Of a stretch of DNA of 64,000 nucleotides, positions 22,731 through 35,118 are shown one piece after another. Every line of letters starts with the position of its first letter. Position 1 is the stretch's first letter. The position numbers were made by a program, and so were the translations under genes. The notes beneath the pieces are model-generated. The model saw only the letters and a list, made by a program, of their open reading frames with translations. It ran no database searches and was not told the DNA's origin. This DNA comes from Rhipidocladum racemiflorum (Eukaryota > Streptophyta > Magnoliopsida > Poales > Poaceae): the NCBI GenBank assembly GCA_036346355.1, contig CM070570.1, positions 46,701,592 to 46,765,591 on the forward strand, read 5' to 3'.

Positions 22731-22844
22731 CGAAGCAGCGATTAATTTTTCATGTTCATTATGTAAGTTAAGCGAGTCATTTTTTACTAATTTATAGTTA
22801 AGCAGGTCAATTAATTAAGGTAATCAAAAGAGGACAACAAACTT

Positions 22845-23075
22845 TCGGTGCGCATTCACGGGTGAACAGGCCGGCTGTCGGTGCGCTTTCACGGGTGAAC
22901 AGGCCGGCTGTCGGTGGGTGACTGTGCCCTGTCCTTTCCGCCACGCCCGGTGGCTTCCGCCATCTGATGCGGCCGAAGCCAGGTGTTTCCGCCACCCCAT
23001 ATGGCTTAAGCCACCCCGTGCGGCGGAAAGCCCCATTCCTCCATCTCATGCGGCGGATGCCACACCAGCCGGCGA
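22845..23075. repeat. 33-bp tandem repeat and GC-rich palindromic cluster
   Basis: A 33-bp unit starting tcggtgcgc.ttcacgggtg is present at 22845 and 22878, with a partial third at 22911. It is followed by five imperfect inverted units of the type ccgccatctgatgcggccgaagcc between about 22935 and 23065. The cluster is strongly GC-rich within AT-rich DNA. No open frame of interest crosses it. Confidence 0.75.
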
Positions 23076-23571
23076 AAATGAGGTCCATTCAAAGCAATTC
23101 TATTTACTGTTGGTTATTTTTTAAATTTCGATTTCACTGTTGGTTATTAACTCAATTTTTCCCATTCTTTGCTACGTCATGGGTGCAGGTAGCAGCAGCC
23201 CTGCCAATTCTTTGGTAGAGGATTTGGCCGTCCTCAAAACGTATAAGAATTTGGCTAGAATAGCTAAGGTGTTGCCAAATTTTTTAGAGCTTATTAAATT
23301 TTGGTTTGGCACGTGAATGCTTTAAATCAAACAGCCTCTATCTGTACAGAATTATGAATCTTGACATCTTTTAGATCGCCAAGGAGCGAGAGGTTTCACC
23401 AAGCGCAGTATAAAAACACGATAGATCTACCTATTGTGATATGTATGGCAAATATACTTCTTGGTTTTAAAGGAGCTAGATTTATAATTTATTTTAACGG
23501 AAGCCATTTTTTATATAAAAAATTTAGGCTAAAAGAAAAAAAACAAAGCTAAAGCTTCAAAGGATTATTCA

Positions 23572-24070
23572 GGCCATGTTTGGATCCCCGGGCTAATTAT
23601 TAGCTGGCTAAAAATTAGTTCTAGTCTATCCAAATAGGAAGACTAATAGGTGGGCTAATTTTTAGCCAACCCCTCAGCTAACAATTAGTCCATTAGCTGG
23701 TGGGTGGGAGCTAATTTAGGCTAATAGCAGGTAACACGCTGGAAAAAGTCTGAAATACCCTTGCGCTGGCCTTATCGAAACTTCCTCACCCGTGCATCCG
23801 CTCCCCCGTCCGTTTTGAGGGACAGACATGACTTTGCCAAGAAATTAACCCAACCATTAGCCATGTATCCAAACAGCCCTAGGCTAATTTTAGATAAGCT
23901 AATTATTAGCTGACTAACAATTAGCTCTAGCCATTAGCCAGCTAACAATTAGTTTTAGCCTATCCAAACAGCCCTAGGCTAATTTTAGATGAGCTAATTA
24001 TTAGCTGGCTAACAATTAGTTCTAGCCATTAGCCAGCTAACAATTAGTTCTAGCCCATCCAAACATGGCC
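23572..24070. mobile_element. Tourist-like MITE, 499 bp
   Basis: Terminal inverted repeats GGCCATGTTTGGAT / ATCCAAACATGGCC are perfect over 14 bases, and the element is flanked by tca on both sides (23569-23571 and 24071-24073). Inside, ctaattattagctggctaa and its complement recur many times. The three-base duplication and terminal sequence suggest the PIF/Harbinger class, although tca is a variant of the usual tta/taa target. Confidence 0.85.
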
Positions 24071-24224
24071 TCAGTCTTCTCTTTCGGCCCTTTTTCCCTT
24101 TAGAAATCTCTCTCCGTAGAATGCCAGCCCGTGGGATGTGACCGTTTACGTCAATTGACTCCTCATCCAAATCGCCATGCTGCTTCTGGTCCAAATCGTG
24201 TATAGTGGGCAAAGGGGCTATTTA

Positions 24225-24448
24225 AGTCCCGTTTGGCAGAGCTCCAGATTCTAGCTTCACCTCAGAGCTGAAACTTGTAGACTAAAATAAAGTGACTTAA
24301 GTTTATATTTTTATTATAAAATATAAACAAGATGATTCACATAAACACTCTTAATATACCCATGACTCATGAATTTGGTGAAGCTAGAAATACCCAGCTC
24401 CACCAACTCCAAGAATTTGGTGGAGCTAGAGCTCTGCCAAACACCCCC
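24225..24448. mobile_element. Tourist-like MITE, copy 1 of a family
   Basis: Inverted ends gtttggcagagctc / gagctctgccaaac and a TTA duplication (24222-24224, 24449-24451) mark a 224-bp element. The same family occurs at 44563-44792 in the opposite orientation of its internal text. Shared internal text includes ttggtggagct and aataaagtgacttaagttta (the last also in reverse complement). Confidence 0.85.
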
Positions 24449-24755
24449 TTAGTCTTACAGTTTCGGCGAAGTGGAATTTAGCTCGATTAAAATCCCTACT
24501 AACGCAAATAAAATCGTACATTTATGGCTTGCAACTAAATATGCTCTGACCTAACTGATATACTCGGAATTTCTACTTCTGAAAACCACACCACAATGTC
24601 ACACGGTGCCTAAAATTTCGATTTTGCAGTACATCTGACCTTTTTGTACAAAAGGACGAAAAAAATGCAAGCAGAAATCGGATTTGGATTCAAGCTAGTA
24701 TTACGAAGATCAATAGTAAATAGAAGGGTGAAAGATGGCAACACATACATAAGAA

Positions 24756-26122
24756 GAATTTTTTTTAAATAAACAATTTTTAATCAAAAAATTCAAAAAT
24801 ATACCTAAAATAAAAAAATTTACAAAACTAACCTCCAGTCGCGCCACGTGGACGCGAGTGGGCACCGTCGCGTCACGTGGCAGCGACACGCAGGTCAGTC
24901 GCGCCACGGTGGCGCAACTGAGCCCAGTCGTGCCACGTGGCAGCGACTGGCAGGTGACGTGGTATTTTTCATTTAATTATTATTTTTAATTCATTATATG
25001 TCAAATAATTCATATTGGATGCTAGGAACTCCGAAAAATTATGAATTTTTTTTAAAAAAATTTTATTACGCTATAAACATTCATAATATATTTTAAAAAG
25101 TACCAAGTTTTATGCAAATTTAAAATGTTAAAATCAGGTTTACTAAAATACCATTTTAGGTATTATGAAGAAACTATATAAACCATAGCTCCAAAAATCA
25201 TAGAATTTTTTTTAAAATTTTTATTAAGCCATAAGGATTCATTATATCTCACAAAAAATAATATGTTCCATGCAAATTTAAATAGTTAAAAATCAAGTTT
25301 TGTTAAATACCCTTTTATGTATTATGAAGAAACTATATAAACCCTGGGTCCAAAAATCATGAAATAAATTTCACCTGTTCTTAGTGTCTTAGATGTCTCA
25401 TTTTTTCAAAAATATATAGGAATGAACTCAATTGAAAAAACCAAATGGCTATAAGAAGCCTCTAGTTAAATTGAAAAAACTCCGGCCTAAGAAAACGAGG
25501 CTTCTTATAGCCATTTGGTTTTTTAATTGAGTTCATTCTTATATATTTTTGCAAAAATGAGACATCTAAGACCCTAAGAACAGGTGAAATTTATTTTATG
25601 ATTTTTGGACCTAGGGTTTATATAGTTTCTTCGTAATACATAATAGGGTATTTAACAAAACTTGATTTTAACTATTTAAATTTGCATGAAACATAGTATT
25701 TTTTATGAGATATTATGAATCCTTATAGTTTAATAAAAATTTAGAAATTTTTTTCATGATTTTTGGAGCCATGGTTTATATAGTTTCTTCATAATACCTG
25801 ATTTTAACATTTTAAATTTGCATAAAACATGCTACTTTTTTTTAATATACTATGAATGTTTATAGCGTAATAAAAATTTAGAAAATTTTTTTATAATTTT
25901 TCGAGGTTCCTAGCATCCGATATGAATTATTTGACTATATAATGAATTAAAAATAATTAATTAAATAGAAAATACCACGTCACCTGCCAATCGCTGCCAC
26001 GTGGCGCGACTGGGCTCAGTCGCGCCACCATGGCGCGACTGACGGCTAGTTTTGTAATTTGTTTTATTTTGGGTATATTTTTGAATTTTTTGATTAAAAA
26101 AAGTTTATTTTAAAAAAAATTC
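24756..26122. mobile_element. Palindromic Mutator-like element with long inverted repeats
   Basis: Two inverted arms of about 0.6-0.7 kb meet at a 34-base loop (25463-25496), with the innermost stem ggctataagaagcctc / gaggcttcttatagcc. The ends are gaattttttttaaa and its complement. The ten bases tacataagaa occur directly before (24746-24755) and after (26123-26132) the element, a perfect target duplication. Duplications of 9-10 bases and long inverted repeats point to a non-autonomous Mutator-like element. Near both ends the arms hold blocks of gccacgtggc and gcgcgactg. There is no coding potential. A lone arm of the same family lies at 60775-61394. Confidence 0.88.
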
Positions 26123-26519
26123 TACATAAGAACGGCTACATCTTCCATTTATTTTGTCATTCTGGATATCCGAAAACACATACAAGTGGTCAAGTACAAA
26201 GCTCTTGACAAAACTGGAACTGGTATGCAATCTAACGTTTTCCTACTTCAGTCTAGAGAATCAAATGGGAGGAGCCAATGTACATCAGCGACTGTTACAG
26301 GCACGCATGCGGCAATATAACCAATGCTATTACAGGCTTACACGAACACATGCGGCAACAAATCTGTTAGCTACCAATTGTTCTATACCTTCTTTTGTGA
26401 CGAACAATCACCACACAGGTTGATGATCATATGGAAACAAAGAATGTACTGACGAAGCCGATTGTCAATAGATCCATTTTTTTTGGATCTTACTCAAACA
26501 TAATGGATTGTGCCATGCT

Positions 26520-29500
26520 CTATGATCTCAATGCGCTACGCGAGTATCTCCACAAACTGACTGCTAAGACCAGTGCGCCAGCCATACCAACCAAAATCTG
26601 CAGGAAGTGGATGGATCTCAAAATGCTGATGTGGTAATCGGTAAGATTGAATTGAACCAATGGAAAGGCAAATACAATGGCTAACCTTGGCATCTCTGCT
26701 AAACCCACCAGAACTCCAACTAAGCAATGATTTCAACGAATTCCAACAAGATGATTTTGGCATAAGAATAACTACGGTGTACTGTTTTCTGCAAGGGAAA
26801 GGTACAACTCTTTGCAAGGCCATTTGCATGGCCTGCGGTGACAAAGCCTCCCGAACTTTTAGACGTCCCCCATCTTGGACCTGCACAATGAAAGACATGG
26901 AAGTACTCAGCAACACAAGGGTCATTTCAAATAAACACTTTACACGGGGAAAAAGGAAGGCTGCAAAATATCTAGAACTGCATTGGTCAATAACGCGTCT
27001 AAAAACCTACAAAAGTATGGCTATGCTGATATATGTTTCGTGACCTCAGTGACAAGTCAGCAATTAACAATTTAAGAGGAGAAAAACATGGACTAGATAG
27101 TACTGAACCATACTAAAAGTACCACAGTATTACTTTGAAGGTGGATCCAACATCTCCAGAATAAACCCTTGATTGATAGCTCCGCAGAATTCGATCCAAC
27201 CAGTAGTAATTTTCCTGCAATTTCTCACAGATGTGAAGGTCTGTAATCATTTAAGTACCAAACTATATCAGCACTAATTTGATCAAGCAAAATCCTACTA
27301 AACCTGTAATCCATTTTCATGTGCTCTTTGTTCAATTTCTAGGATGGTCAATACATCTTCTTGAGAAGGGCCTTCAGTCTGCAGATATGATATCTCTTCC
27401 AGAACAAAATCAACCTAAAGAAATTATGAATGGATCATAACCAAAGCTGGTTATAACAAAATTGCATGTCTTAGCCAGAAAGGCAATAAAGCATACGAGT
27501 TTAGATGACATGTCTGGATCGCATGAGAAATTCACACTTATGTCTCCACGAACATTTCCACTTCTCGAAGGTTTGTTGCCACCTAAGAACACACCTACAT
27601 TAACTGAGTAAATCTGCAAAACAAAAGAATATATTTAATGGACACTAAATACTACACTCCAAGTTAAAGGAATAACCAATCCAGATGGTGTGTATAATCA
27701 AGATGTTCTACCTGCCCATATTTGAAGCGAAGCACTTGCATGATTTTTGTTTCCAGAAGTTTACAAACAAACCCAACATAGTGAATATCCTCCGTCTTTC
27801 CATGCAGCAGAATACATGTTTAATGTAGTGGTTAACTTTTGCAACATACTATTACAAAATTATATTATTTCTTACATACCATCGTTGTGCTCCTGAGAAC
27901 TACAGGAAATCCTAGTTGGACGAAGCACTGAGCTTCAACCATAGGGCTGCGGACAACTTCTCTGCAAATAAGGAACACACTTCAGGGTAAGATTACCAGT
28001 GGCAAATTTAGACAAAGGAAAGGAAATGCATAGTTGCTTAGCTCTGCATGCATGCAACACAAGTGAAATAAAATGCATACGGGCAAATCGCCAAGACATA
28101 TTAGTGCAAAAAAGAACAGAAGCAAACCTAATAATGGTTTCCGGAAACTTGAATGGCAATCCTTTTAGATCATCACGACTAAGAGCCTGAACTGCATCCC
28201 TCACCGTAGGTATCCCACCCTACAAAAAGTAAACTTAATTAGCATACAAGTTCCCTCTTTAATTTAGAACAATAAAAAAGGAGCAGAACATACCAAGTAC
28301 TGCAAAATCAGTGGAATTGAGATAGCTGGGTCTATGTTTCCAACTATTACAACAGTAAAAGCTGATGGATCCTTGAAGCAATTGTTGAAATATTCACATG
28401 CTCTGATTGGATCCACTTTCTTCAAGTCACTTATTCTAATTGGCTGCATAATGGAACTTGAGTAAACTTTTAAGCAATAATATGAAGCAAGCACTGAAAC
28501 TTATTGATGTTCACCCTGCAAAGGTACCTTAAAGAAGTATGAGTTCCCGTAATTTATTTCCCGTGCACGATTTGCAAATGCAGTGTAAGGATCTCTTTCT
28601 TGAGCATAGATAGCCTCCTCTGCCATTTGCATCACTATTTTTACTTCTTCCTCCCTTGGCTCCACCTTTGTTGTAAATAGTTGGTAGACAAGCTATATTT
28701 AAGAAGGCAGTCAATCATAAGCATTGGTCAATATTTGGCAGTTACAAGTGATATTGTTGCTATGCGTGATAGTTCCATCAGCAAGTTTCTGTGTGTTAAA
28801 CATCTACATTTAAGAATGCTTGAATGTAAGCAAACCTGCAAAGCAGTCTCAAGATCTGAAGGTGAGCAATCGCCAGAAAATGACCTCATGTACGCCCCAA
28901 CTTTTGTACCAACCTCAGCTCTCTTGCCAGCAAGCATGTCCATCAAGACAGAAGGTCTGTAGCCAAAAATACCAATTTCTCCTGCTATCGTTGAGCCCAT
29001 TGAGCATGAAGTATACTCATCTTCAGACAATTCCGACAAACCACCATAGGCAAACCCAGTAAAAACAACCTGCACATAGTTCAACACATCAAAAACTTGA
29101 AAGATATCATGAGACAGAGCGACAGAAGCTAAATGATAACTGCAATATGAACAAGAACTATGATTCAAACTTCCATTTGATATATTTAATAAATTAACTT
29201 TCTGAATCCACAATTATCTTGTTTCACAATAATAGACCACAAAAGGCAGACTGAGATAAAATGACAATACCACCTGCAGTTTTCTTTAATTAAGGCAAAA
29301 CGAATTATGCCATTTAATTGAGACAGAACAAACAAAAGGTGGTAGTAGAGTTCAATGGCGGACAATCAACTCAAGAATTATTATGAAAAATGTCTACATC
29401 CAAGTATTGCATGATGAGAACGCACAAATACAATATAAATGCAAGCAGCTATATTGATTACTCCTGCTTTGGTGTGCTGAGAAGCATTGCTTTGCAGGTC

Positions 29501-32500
29501 ACAGAAGTTGATCCTCCCTTGGTAGGTTGCACCAAGGGGGATCCTAGGCCCAGGCTCACCCGGGCCTTGCAACCGCACATGGTAGAGTCCATAAGCTAAC
29601 ATAGTAATTCCATAATAGTTTACTTAGCTATTTTCTTTGAGTTTGAATTGAATGCTGACTTATGTTTTCCCCTTCTACATATCTTTTATTTCCTTAGTTA
29701 TGTATCATTATCAAACAGGGAATAAACTATAAAGTGTCTCTAGAACTCGAAAGAAAAAGGAACAGCTTTCAACTGTTAGTTACAACTTGCAAAAAATTGT
29801 TGTAGCCAGGTCCCAGCTATGCACAAAGTTACTTCTCATTGCAGTAATGGTCCAATTTGGAAGGAAATAGATTGATGTGAAGGGCAAGCAGTAAGTTCAT
29901 TGTGCGGATGCAATTACTACCCCCCTACCCCCCCCCCCCCCGCCACTTCTCAAGTAATGAAATTGAAAGGCATGTATTAAATAAGTCATCAAGGAACCTA
30001 TGCTAATAAGACAAAGTTTTACTAAAAGACCGACAAATGGATTCATGTGGGCAAAATGGCACCACCTCAAAACACCCAAGGACAAAGAAATTTATCCTTT
30101 TATTTCTCATAATTCTAGAATATTTAGAGGTCACAATTATTCTCCATTGATCCATTCGATATATACCTAGTAAGCTTGTAGTAAAACCTGATATGGTGTG
30201 GTAGGCACCTGATCATTTATAGTAAATGTTGGAGAGTTTTTCAAAAAGAATAAATGGAAATAATTGAGAAAATGTACAACAGAAATTCAGATGTGCGTGT
30301 ACTAATGATTCCCCCAAACAAATTAAGATAGAAAAGCCTGGAAATAGCTAAGTGGTATTAGATCAGTAAATACTAAATACTACTGACCTGATCATCAAGA
30401 AAGTCAGTACACTTGTAGCAAATCCGCATGCCATTTGAAAGTATCATCTCAGTGGCACCTATGCCTGGGTGCTCCACTTTATGAAGAATATTCCTGAAGT
30501 GAAATTTGCAGAGTACAACAGTAAGAATGTGTGGCATAATTAAATATTCAAATACTCATAACAGTCAAATAGTAGTTTAAAAGGATAGTTCATCATGATG
30601 GTCAATTTAGATAAAGAGGAAAGGATATTTGTGATAATACCCTGGCTCTGGGCTTTGGCCAACAATTTCTTCAGGGATTTGCTCTTCATCCCATGGAGGA
30701 ATAGCCTTTTCTTCTTCCAGGGTGTTGATTTTCGATACGACTGCTTTCAGATCCTCCAAAGAAGCATGAGCTCGAGGTTCAACTATCTTGATCACACAGC
30801 TGCTGGTTGTTGAAAAGTTTGCAGCAAACTTCACCACTTCCGCAGAAGAAATATCTAGTTGAAATTAATCAGAAATAAGTTTACAGACAATTGAATAACT
30901 GTGGTGACGCAACTCAAGCAAGTAATGTAATAATCATACTGACTGTACATCAATAAACAATGAATTAGTTCTAAAGGAAAGGTAAATGTCATCAGGATTT
31001 AAAACATAAGCTCTGTTACAAGGTAGCACGCGATTGCACTTACGGGGAAGAAGAGTCTTCTGCAACTGTGCTTCATATTCAATCCCGACAACAGGCTCCT
31101 CACGAAGAAAATGCTGCAATGAAAGGGGCAAATGGCACTAGTGAGCTTAGGAAGTTGTAGGTGATGACGATCATGCAACTTAATTGAGATATTAGAAAGA
31201 TCTGTTGACATATTACTAGAGCGATTGATCTCAAAAGTAACTTCATGGAACAAAATATACAGGAGCTACAATGTATTATGATCTACACTAAATGCAGAAG
31301 AGCAACTTCCCAGAAGTCAGAACACAGAACACTTGGCTAAACTGGTTAAAAAAAGGATCCTAACATGAAAATGAGATAAAATTCTACAGATACAAACTGC
31401 GGTAGTACTGAGAGAGAAAATAGTAAGAACCTGTAAAAACTCGTCTCGTAGGCTGGTTGACTGCATTTGATCACGTTCCAAATATGCAGACTCAATCTCT
31501 GACATCATTAAAGCACGTACAATGGATATCTCACGTTCAGAAAATCCATGGAGCCGTACCCTAGCAACCTTAAAAAAACATCTTGTCAGAAGGATGTCAT
31601 GGAAGCAAAATCCCATCTCAAGATTGGAGACATAAAATGTAAATATGTATTTTTACCTATGTTTGTCAATGTGCATATCATTGGCTCCACTAAGAGGATA
31701 TAATCATATAGATCGAACAAGCCTGGTATATTTGCATATTATTTTTTATGTCACTAGAACTTACCATGATATTCTGCTATATCTAATCAGTTGATGGTCC
31801 ACCAGATTCTTTTTTATTACTAGCTGTGTCTGTGCATTGCAACAGATCTCAAACAATTGATACCATAAATTCGAACCTCTCAAAAAACAAAAAAACGAGT
31901 TTCCCTGCATCCATGAGTTGGTTGCCTGTGAGACTCGAAATTTTCACTAAATCAACATATCAAAACAACCATATGAAATCCATCGTGCACAAATAATTAA
32001 CCTTAAATTTGGAAACTGCATAAAAATTCCCATCCCACAAGCAACTAAGCAAGTTGAATCATGCACATGTCACATGCATACACATATGCATAGATAATCA
32101 CATGCTTCTCAAAAGATCCTCTAAGGCACATGTATATGTACACAGATCCATCACAGAAAATCCTCAAGGTGAAGCCACCATCACTACCAACTCAAATATA
32201 AATAAGAATGAAGATCTTCACTCCTATAAATATTTGAGTTGGCGGTGGTGATGGTCCGCCTGCTATCCCAGCACCCATTTACTTTAATACTAACAAAGTA
32301 TGACAACTTGGAAATTTTGGCAAAATATTAATCCAATAGCCAGACTTGAGTTCAGACTCACCACCCCTTGGTTAGGACACGTAGGCAATACCAGATAAGC
32401 AACTGAGATCCACGTTTTATGGTGTTCCTGTGGAGACTTTCAAGTATGTGAAGATATTGCGATGGTCTGTCTATCTATGTCCACACTAACAGGTGGGTCC

Positions 32501-34598
32501 ATGACCATGAGGTCCCGCGCTCGGGTCAGCTCCTTCCTTCTTGCACACTAGACTAATAACATGTAATATGATTCTCTTTTTACTATTTAGCAATGCTTAA
32601 GCATTCAGCTAGTATCATGCTATAACAGAGTTATACTTTTTTTGGAATAAATGTCTCCCTTAAGGACCATGACCTTTGAATAAAGCAAGGTGCTGCTATA
32701 GCAAGAAATAAATCTCTTTTCACTTTAGAGATCAAAAGTTACAAAGTACCTCAAGCAGCATAGACTCAAGAGCCTCAACTGTTCCCCTTTCGCGACAACT
32801 GGATGTCATGATATAAGCCTTCACTGGACGGACAAGAGCATCTGCGACTGAAGTGCAAGAGAAGTATGGAGGGTCCTTCCTACGAGATATTTTGAATAGC
32901 CTCTGGTTCAGAGCACAATGAAACATTGACTCTGCCAGTGAATCCTTATAATCCTTCACTGCTTTGATTCCACCAGCAGGCATCTTGCAGCTAACAACAA
33001 CTGCTGACTTTTGTACGTGCGTGTGTGTGTATACAAGAGAAACAACAAAACAAATTCAGTGTCTTATTAAAAACATTCACAGTTGCTCACAAAATATACC
33101 CACAGATTATAAAGTACCAACCCCTGCAGCTTCAGATTCCACAAAGCATGAAAATCGAGGTTCAATATGAGGCGGAACTAGAAATTCTGGTATAACTGGT
33201 GGAGGGCAGGAAGCTGGAGCTTTCTGGCCAAAATGTTCCTTTATCAACTCAACAACAGCCTGCAGTGAGTCATGACACACAATGACACAAAAGATGGTAA
33301 ATATAGAGATACATGGTGAATTCAAGTATGCTAACTACTAAGTTAAAGCAAATCCAAACCTGTGTATCCGGGAAGTCTCCCACAGCGAAAACGGCCATAT
33401 TGCTTAGGTGGTACCACTTGTGATAAAACTTCCTAACAGTCTCATGTGTAACAGTCCGTATCACCTTCTCAGTACCTATCGGCAGGCGTTCTGCATACTG
33501 AAACAAAGGACATTAATAAGCAATACCCTTTAGATACTTGCAGCTCGAAACACAACACCACCAAAAGTTAAAGTATAACCAAACTTAACAAGCAGGAAAC
33601 CCACTACCCCACAGAGAGTACCCTCCATGAGACGAGTTTATTACTTAAAACTAAAATTACACACAACATAACCCTATTGTGCAAACACAGGATATTGATG
33701 GAACAGATGATCTTATTGTAGCATTTTCGGTTTACAAGAGAACAGAGACCAATACCTTAGAACCCTCAAATAACAACGCCCAGTGGGAGTCCTGCATCCG
33801 GCCGGCAGCATTGCGCCCACCCCTGTACTCCTCCATTACAGCACCCCTCTCTTTCTCCAAATCCTCCGCCGACGCCCGAACCTTTTCACCACAATTTCCA
33901 AGCCTTAGACAGTCACACCGTTGTCAAACTAGTATTAGCAAACGGCACAGTCATTGTAACGGCAAGCCAGAACCCAACTCTAACCTCGGAGCTGAATTCG
34001 GCGAGGACGGAGATGGCCTGGGAGAGCAGACCGGGCTTGTCGACGGGCACGAGCAGCTCGTAGATGGTCTCGTCGGAGGAGGTGAGCGCGTTCTGGCAAG
34101 CGCCGAACTCCGCCCCGATGCTCTCAAGGAACTTGACGATGTCGTGGTTGGTGTAGCGCGCGGTGGCGCTGAAGGCGAGGTGCTCGACGATGTGTGCCAC
34201 CCCGCGCTCGTTTTCCTCCTCCACCACCGACCTGCGCCAACGAACCAAGCAATCAGCCACCAAGCGCGTCACGCACGCGCCAAATCAACAAACAAGCGCA
34301 CGAAGCGAATGGGGAACAGCTTGAACAACACGGGAGGCGCGGTAGTGATTACTGACCCGACCTTGACGGCGAGGGAGAGTGCGGCGCGCATGCGGGGCTT
34401 GGGGTTGGAGCGGACGTAGTAGGTGAGGCCGTTGGCGAGGCAGCCGTAGGCGACGCCGACAGGCTCGGAGGGGAGGGCCTCGTCCATGGCTACGGTGACC
34501 AGCTTGAGCGACCGGAACCCGGCCCCGCGCCGCAGCCTCCGGCCCGCCCCCGCCCCGCCGCCGGCCGGCGCCTCCGTCGCCAGCGGGAGCAGATCCAT
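26520..34598 (-). CDS. M16-family zinc metalloprotease, PQQL-like, 21 exons
   Basis: Exons from 5' to 3': 34598-34357, 34231-33985, 33881-33756, 33497-33360, 33259-33122, 33007-32750, 31568-31431, 31113-31044, 30854-30641, 30493-30388, 29069-28836, 28692-28528, 28443-28294, 28219-28128, 27961-27880, 27795-27712, 27613-27497, 27414-27304, 27214-27134, 26880-26686, 26597-26520. They sum to 3066 bases, 1021 residues plus stop, with all phases matching and GT-AG introns. The protein starts MDLLPLATEAPAGGG. The inverted zinc motif HIVEH lies at residues 94-98, and the likely third ligand is in EKERGAVMEEYR (about 172-183). M16 peptidases cleave peptides inside a clam-shell of four domains; the length fits a full set, and the second half (SAEVVKFAANFS, QVLRFKYGQIYSVNVG, ALSPQAMQMALQ) matches the inactive-domain half. 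Residues 997-1021 (ILVGMAGALVLAVSLWRYSR and on) form a hydrophobic tail, possibly a membrane anchor. I recognise it as the plant 'zinc protease PQQL-like' type. The exon-16 acceptor (gaaag) has a poor pyrimidine tract. Introns of 1.2-1.3 kb (32749-31569, 30387-29070) hold no gene. Confidence 0.92.
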
Positions 34599-34740
34599 AC
34601 GGCTGCTGCTGCTGCGCGGCGCGCGAGAGGGACGGGGAGGAGGGATCGGATGGGATGGGATGGAACGGGACCGGGTGGGCGAGTCGAGTCGGGGTCGTTG
34701 CGCGAGCGGATGCGATACGTGACAAATTGGCAATGCGATG
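34599..34740 (-). promoter_or_regulatory. GC-rich 5' leader region of the M16 protease gene
   Basis: Upstream of the start codon the minus strand is rich in CpG and purine-free runs (ccatcccatcccatccgatccctcctcc), typical of a grass 5' leader. No convincing TATA box is visible, so the gene probably has a broad, TATA-less promoter. The start at 34598 was chosen because the frame opens there and the downstream sequence follows the family. Confidence 0.4.
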
Positions 34741-34871
34741 ACGTCAGACGGATGTGCGGCAATCAACGCTTTCTAGCCGCTCGTTCATTTTTTTTTTTCA
34801 AATTTTGCTTCGCCGGGACAAATTTGTAGATTTTGTCACTTACCCATCGCGAAAAGCGCCTTCAGGTATTA

Positions 34872-35118
34872 GACTATCTCTAGTAATTTCCCTTCATTCT
34901 ATTTTCTTTCCTATTCTCTTCCCTATATTTATTTCCTTTATTTCTTACTATTTCCAACAAAGATCTCTCCGAAGGATTTCTGCGGGATTGGAGAGAATTT
35001 GTTTAAAGGGATTCTCTCCAAATCTCTTACGAAGGAAATTTGAAGAGAATCATTGGAAGACTTTAGGATCTGTCCGCGAAAGGATTTGGAGGTTGAAGGG
35101 AATCCGCTGGAGATAGTT
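34872..35118. mobile_element. Tourist-like MITE, 247 bp, upstream of the M16 gene
   Basis: Imperfect terminal inverted repeats GACTATCTCTAG / CTGGAGATAGTT lie between two TTA triplets (34869-34871 and 35119-35121). The interior is rich in ttccctt.att at one end and aagggaat at the other. No coding sequence. It sits about 270 bases upstream of the protease start codon, so it may affect the promoter. Confidence 0.7.

Noticed and set aside
29480..29600. Possible SINE in an M16 intron (gccttgcaaccgcacatggt region)
   Set aside because: Some SINE-like words but no A and B boxes or tail that I could place with confidence.
29925..29945. Run of C in an M16 intron
   Set aside because: A simple homopolymer tract; no sign of function beyond length polymorphism.
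33679..34419. 246-residue open frame on the plus strand
   Set aside because: It runs antisense over exons 2 and 3 and introns of the M16 protease gene; the minus-strand reading has the family motifs and splice sites.
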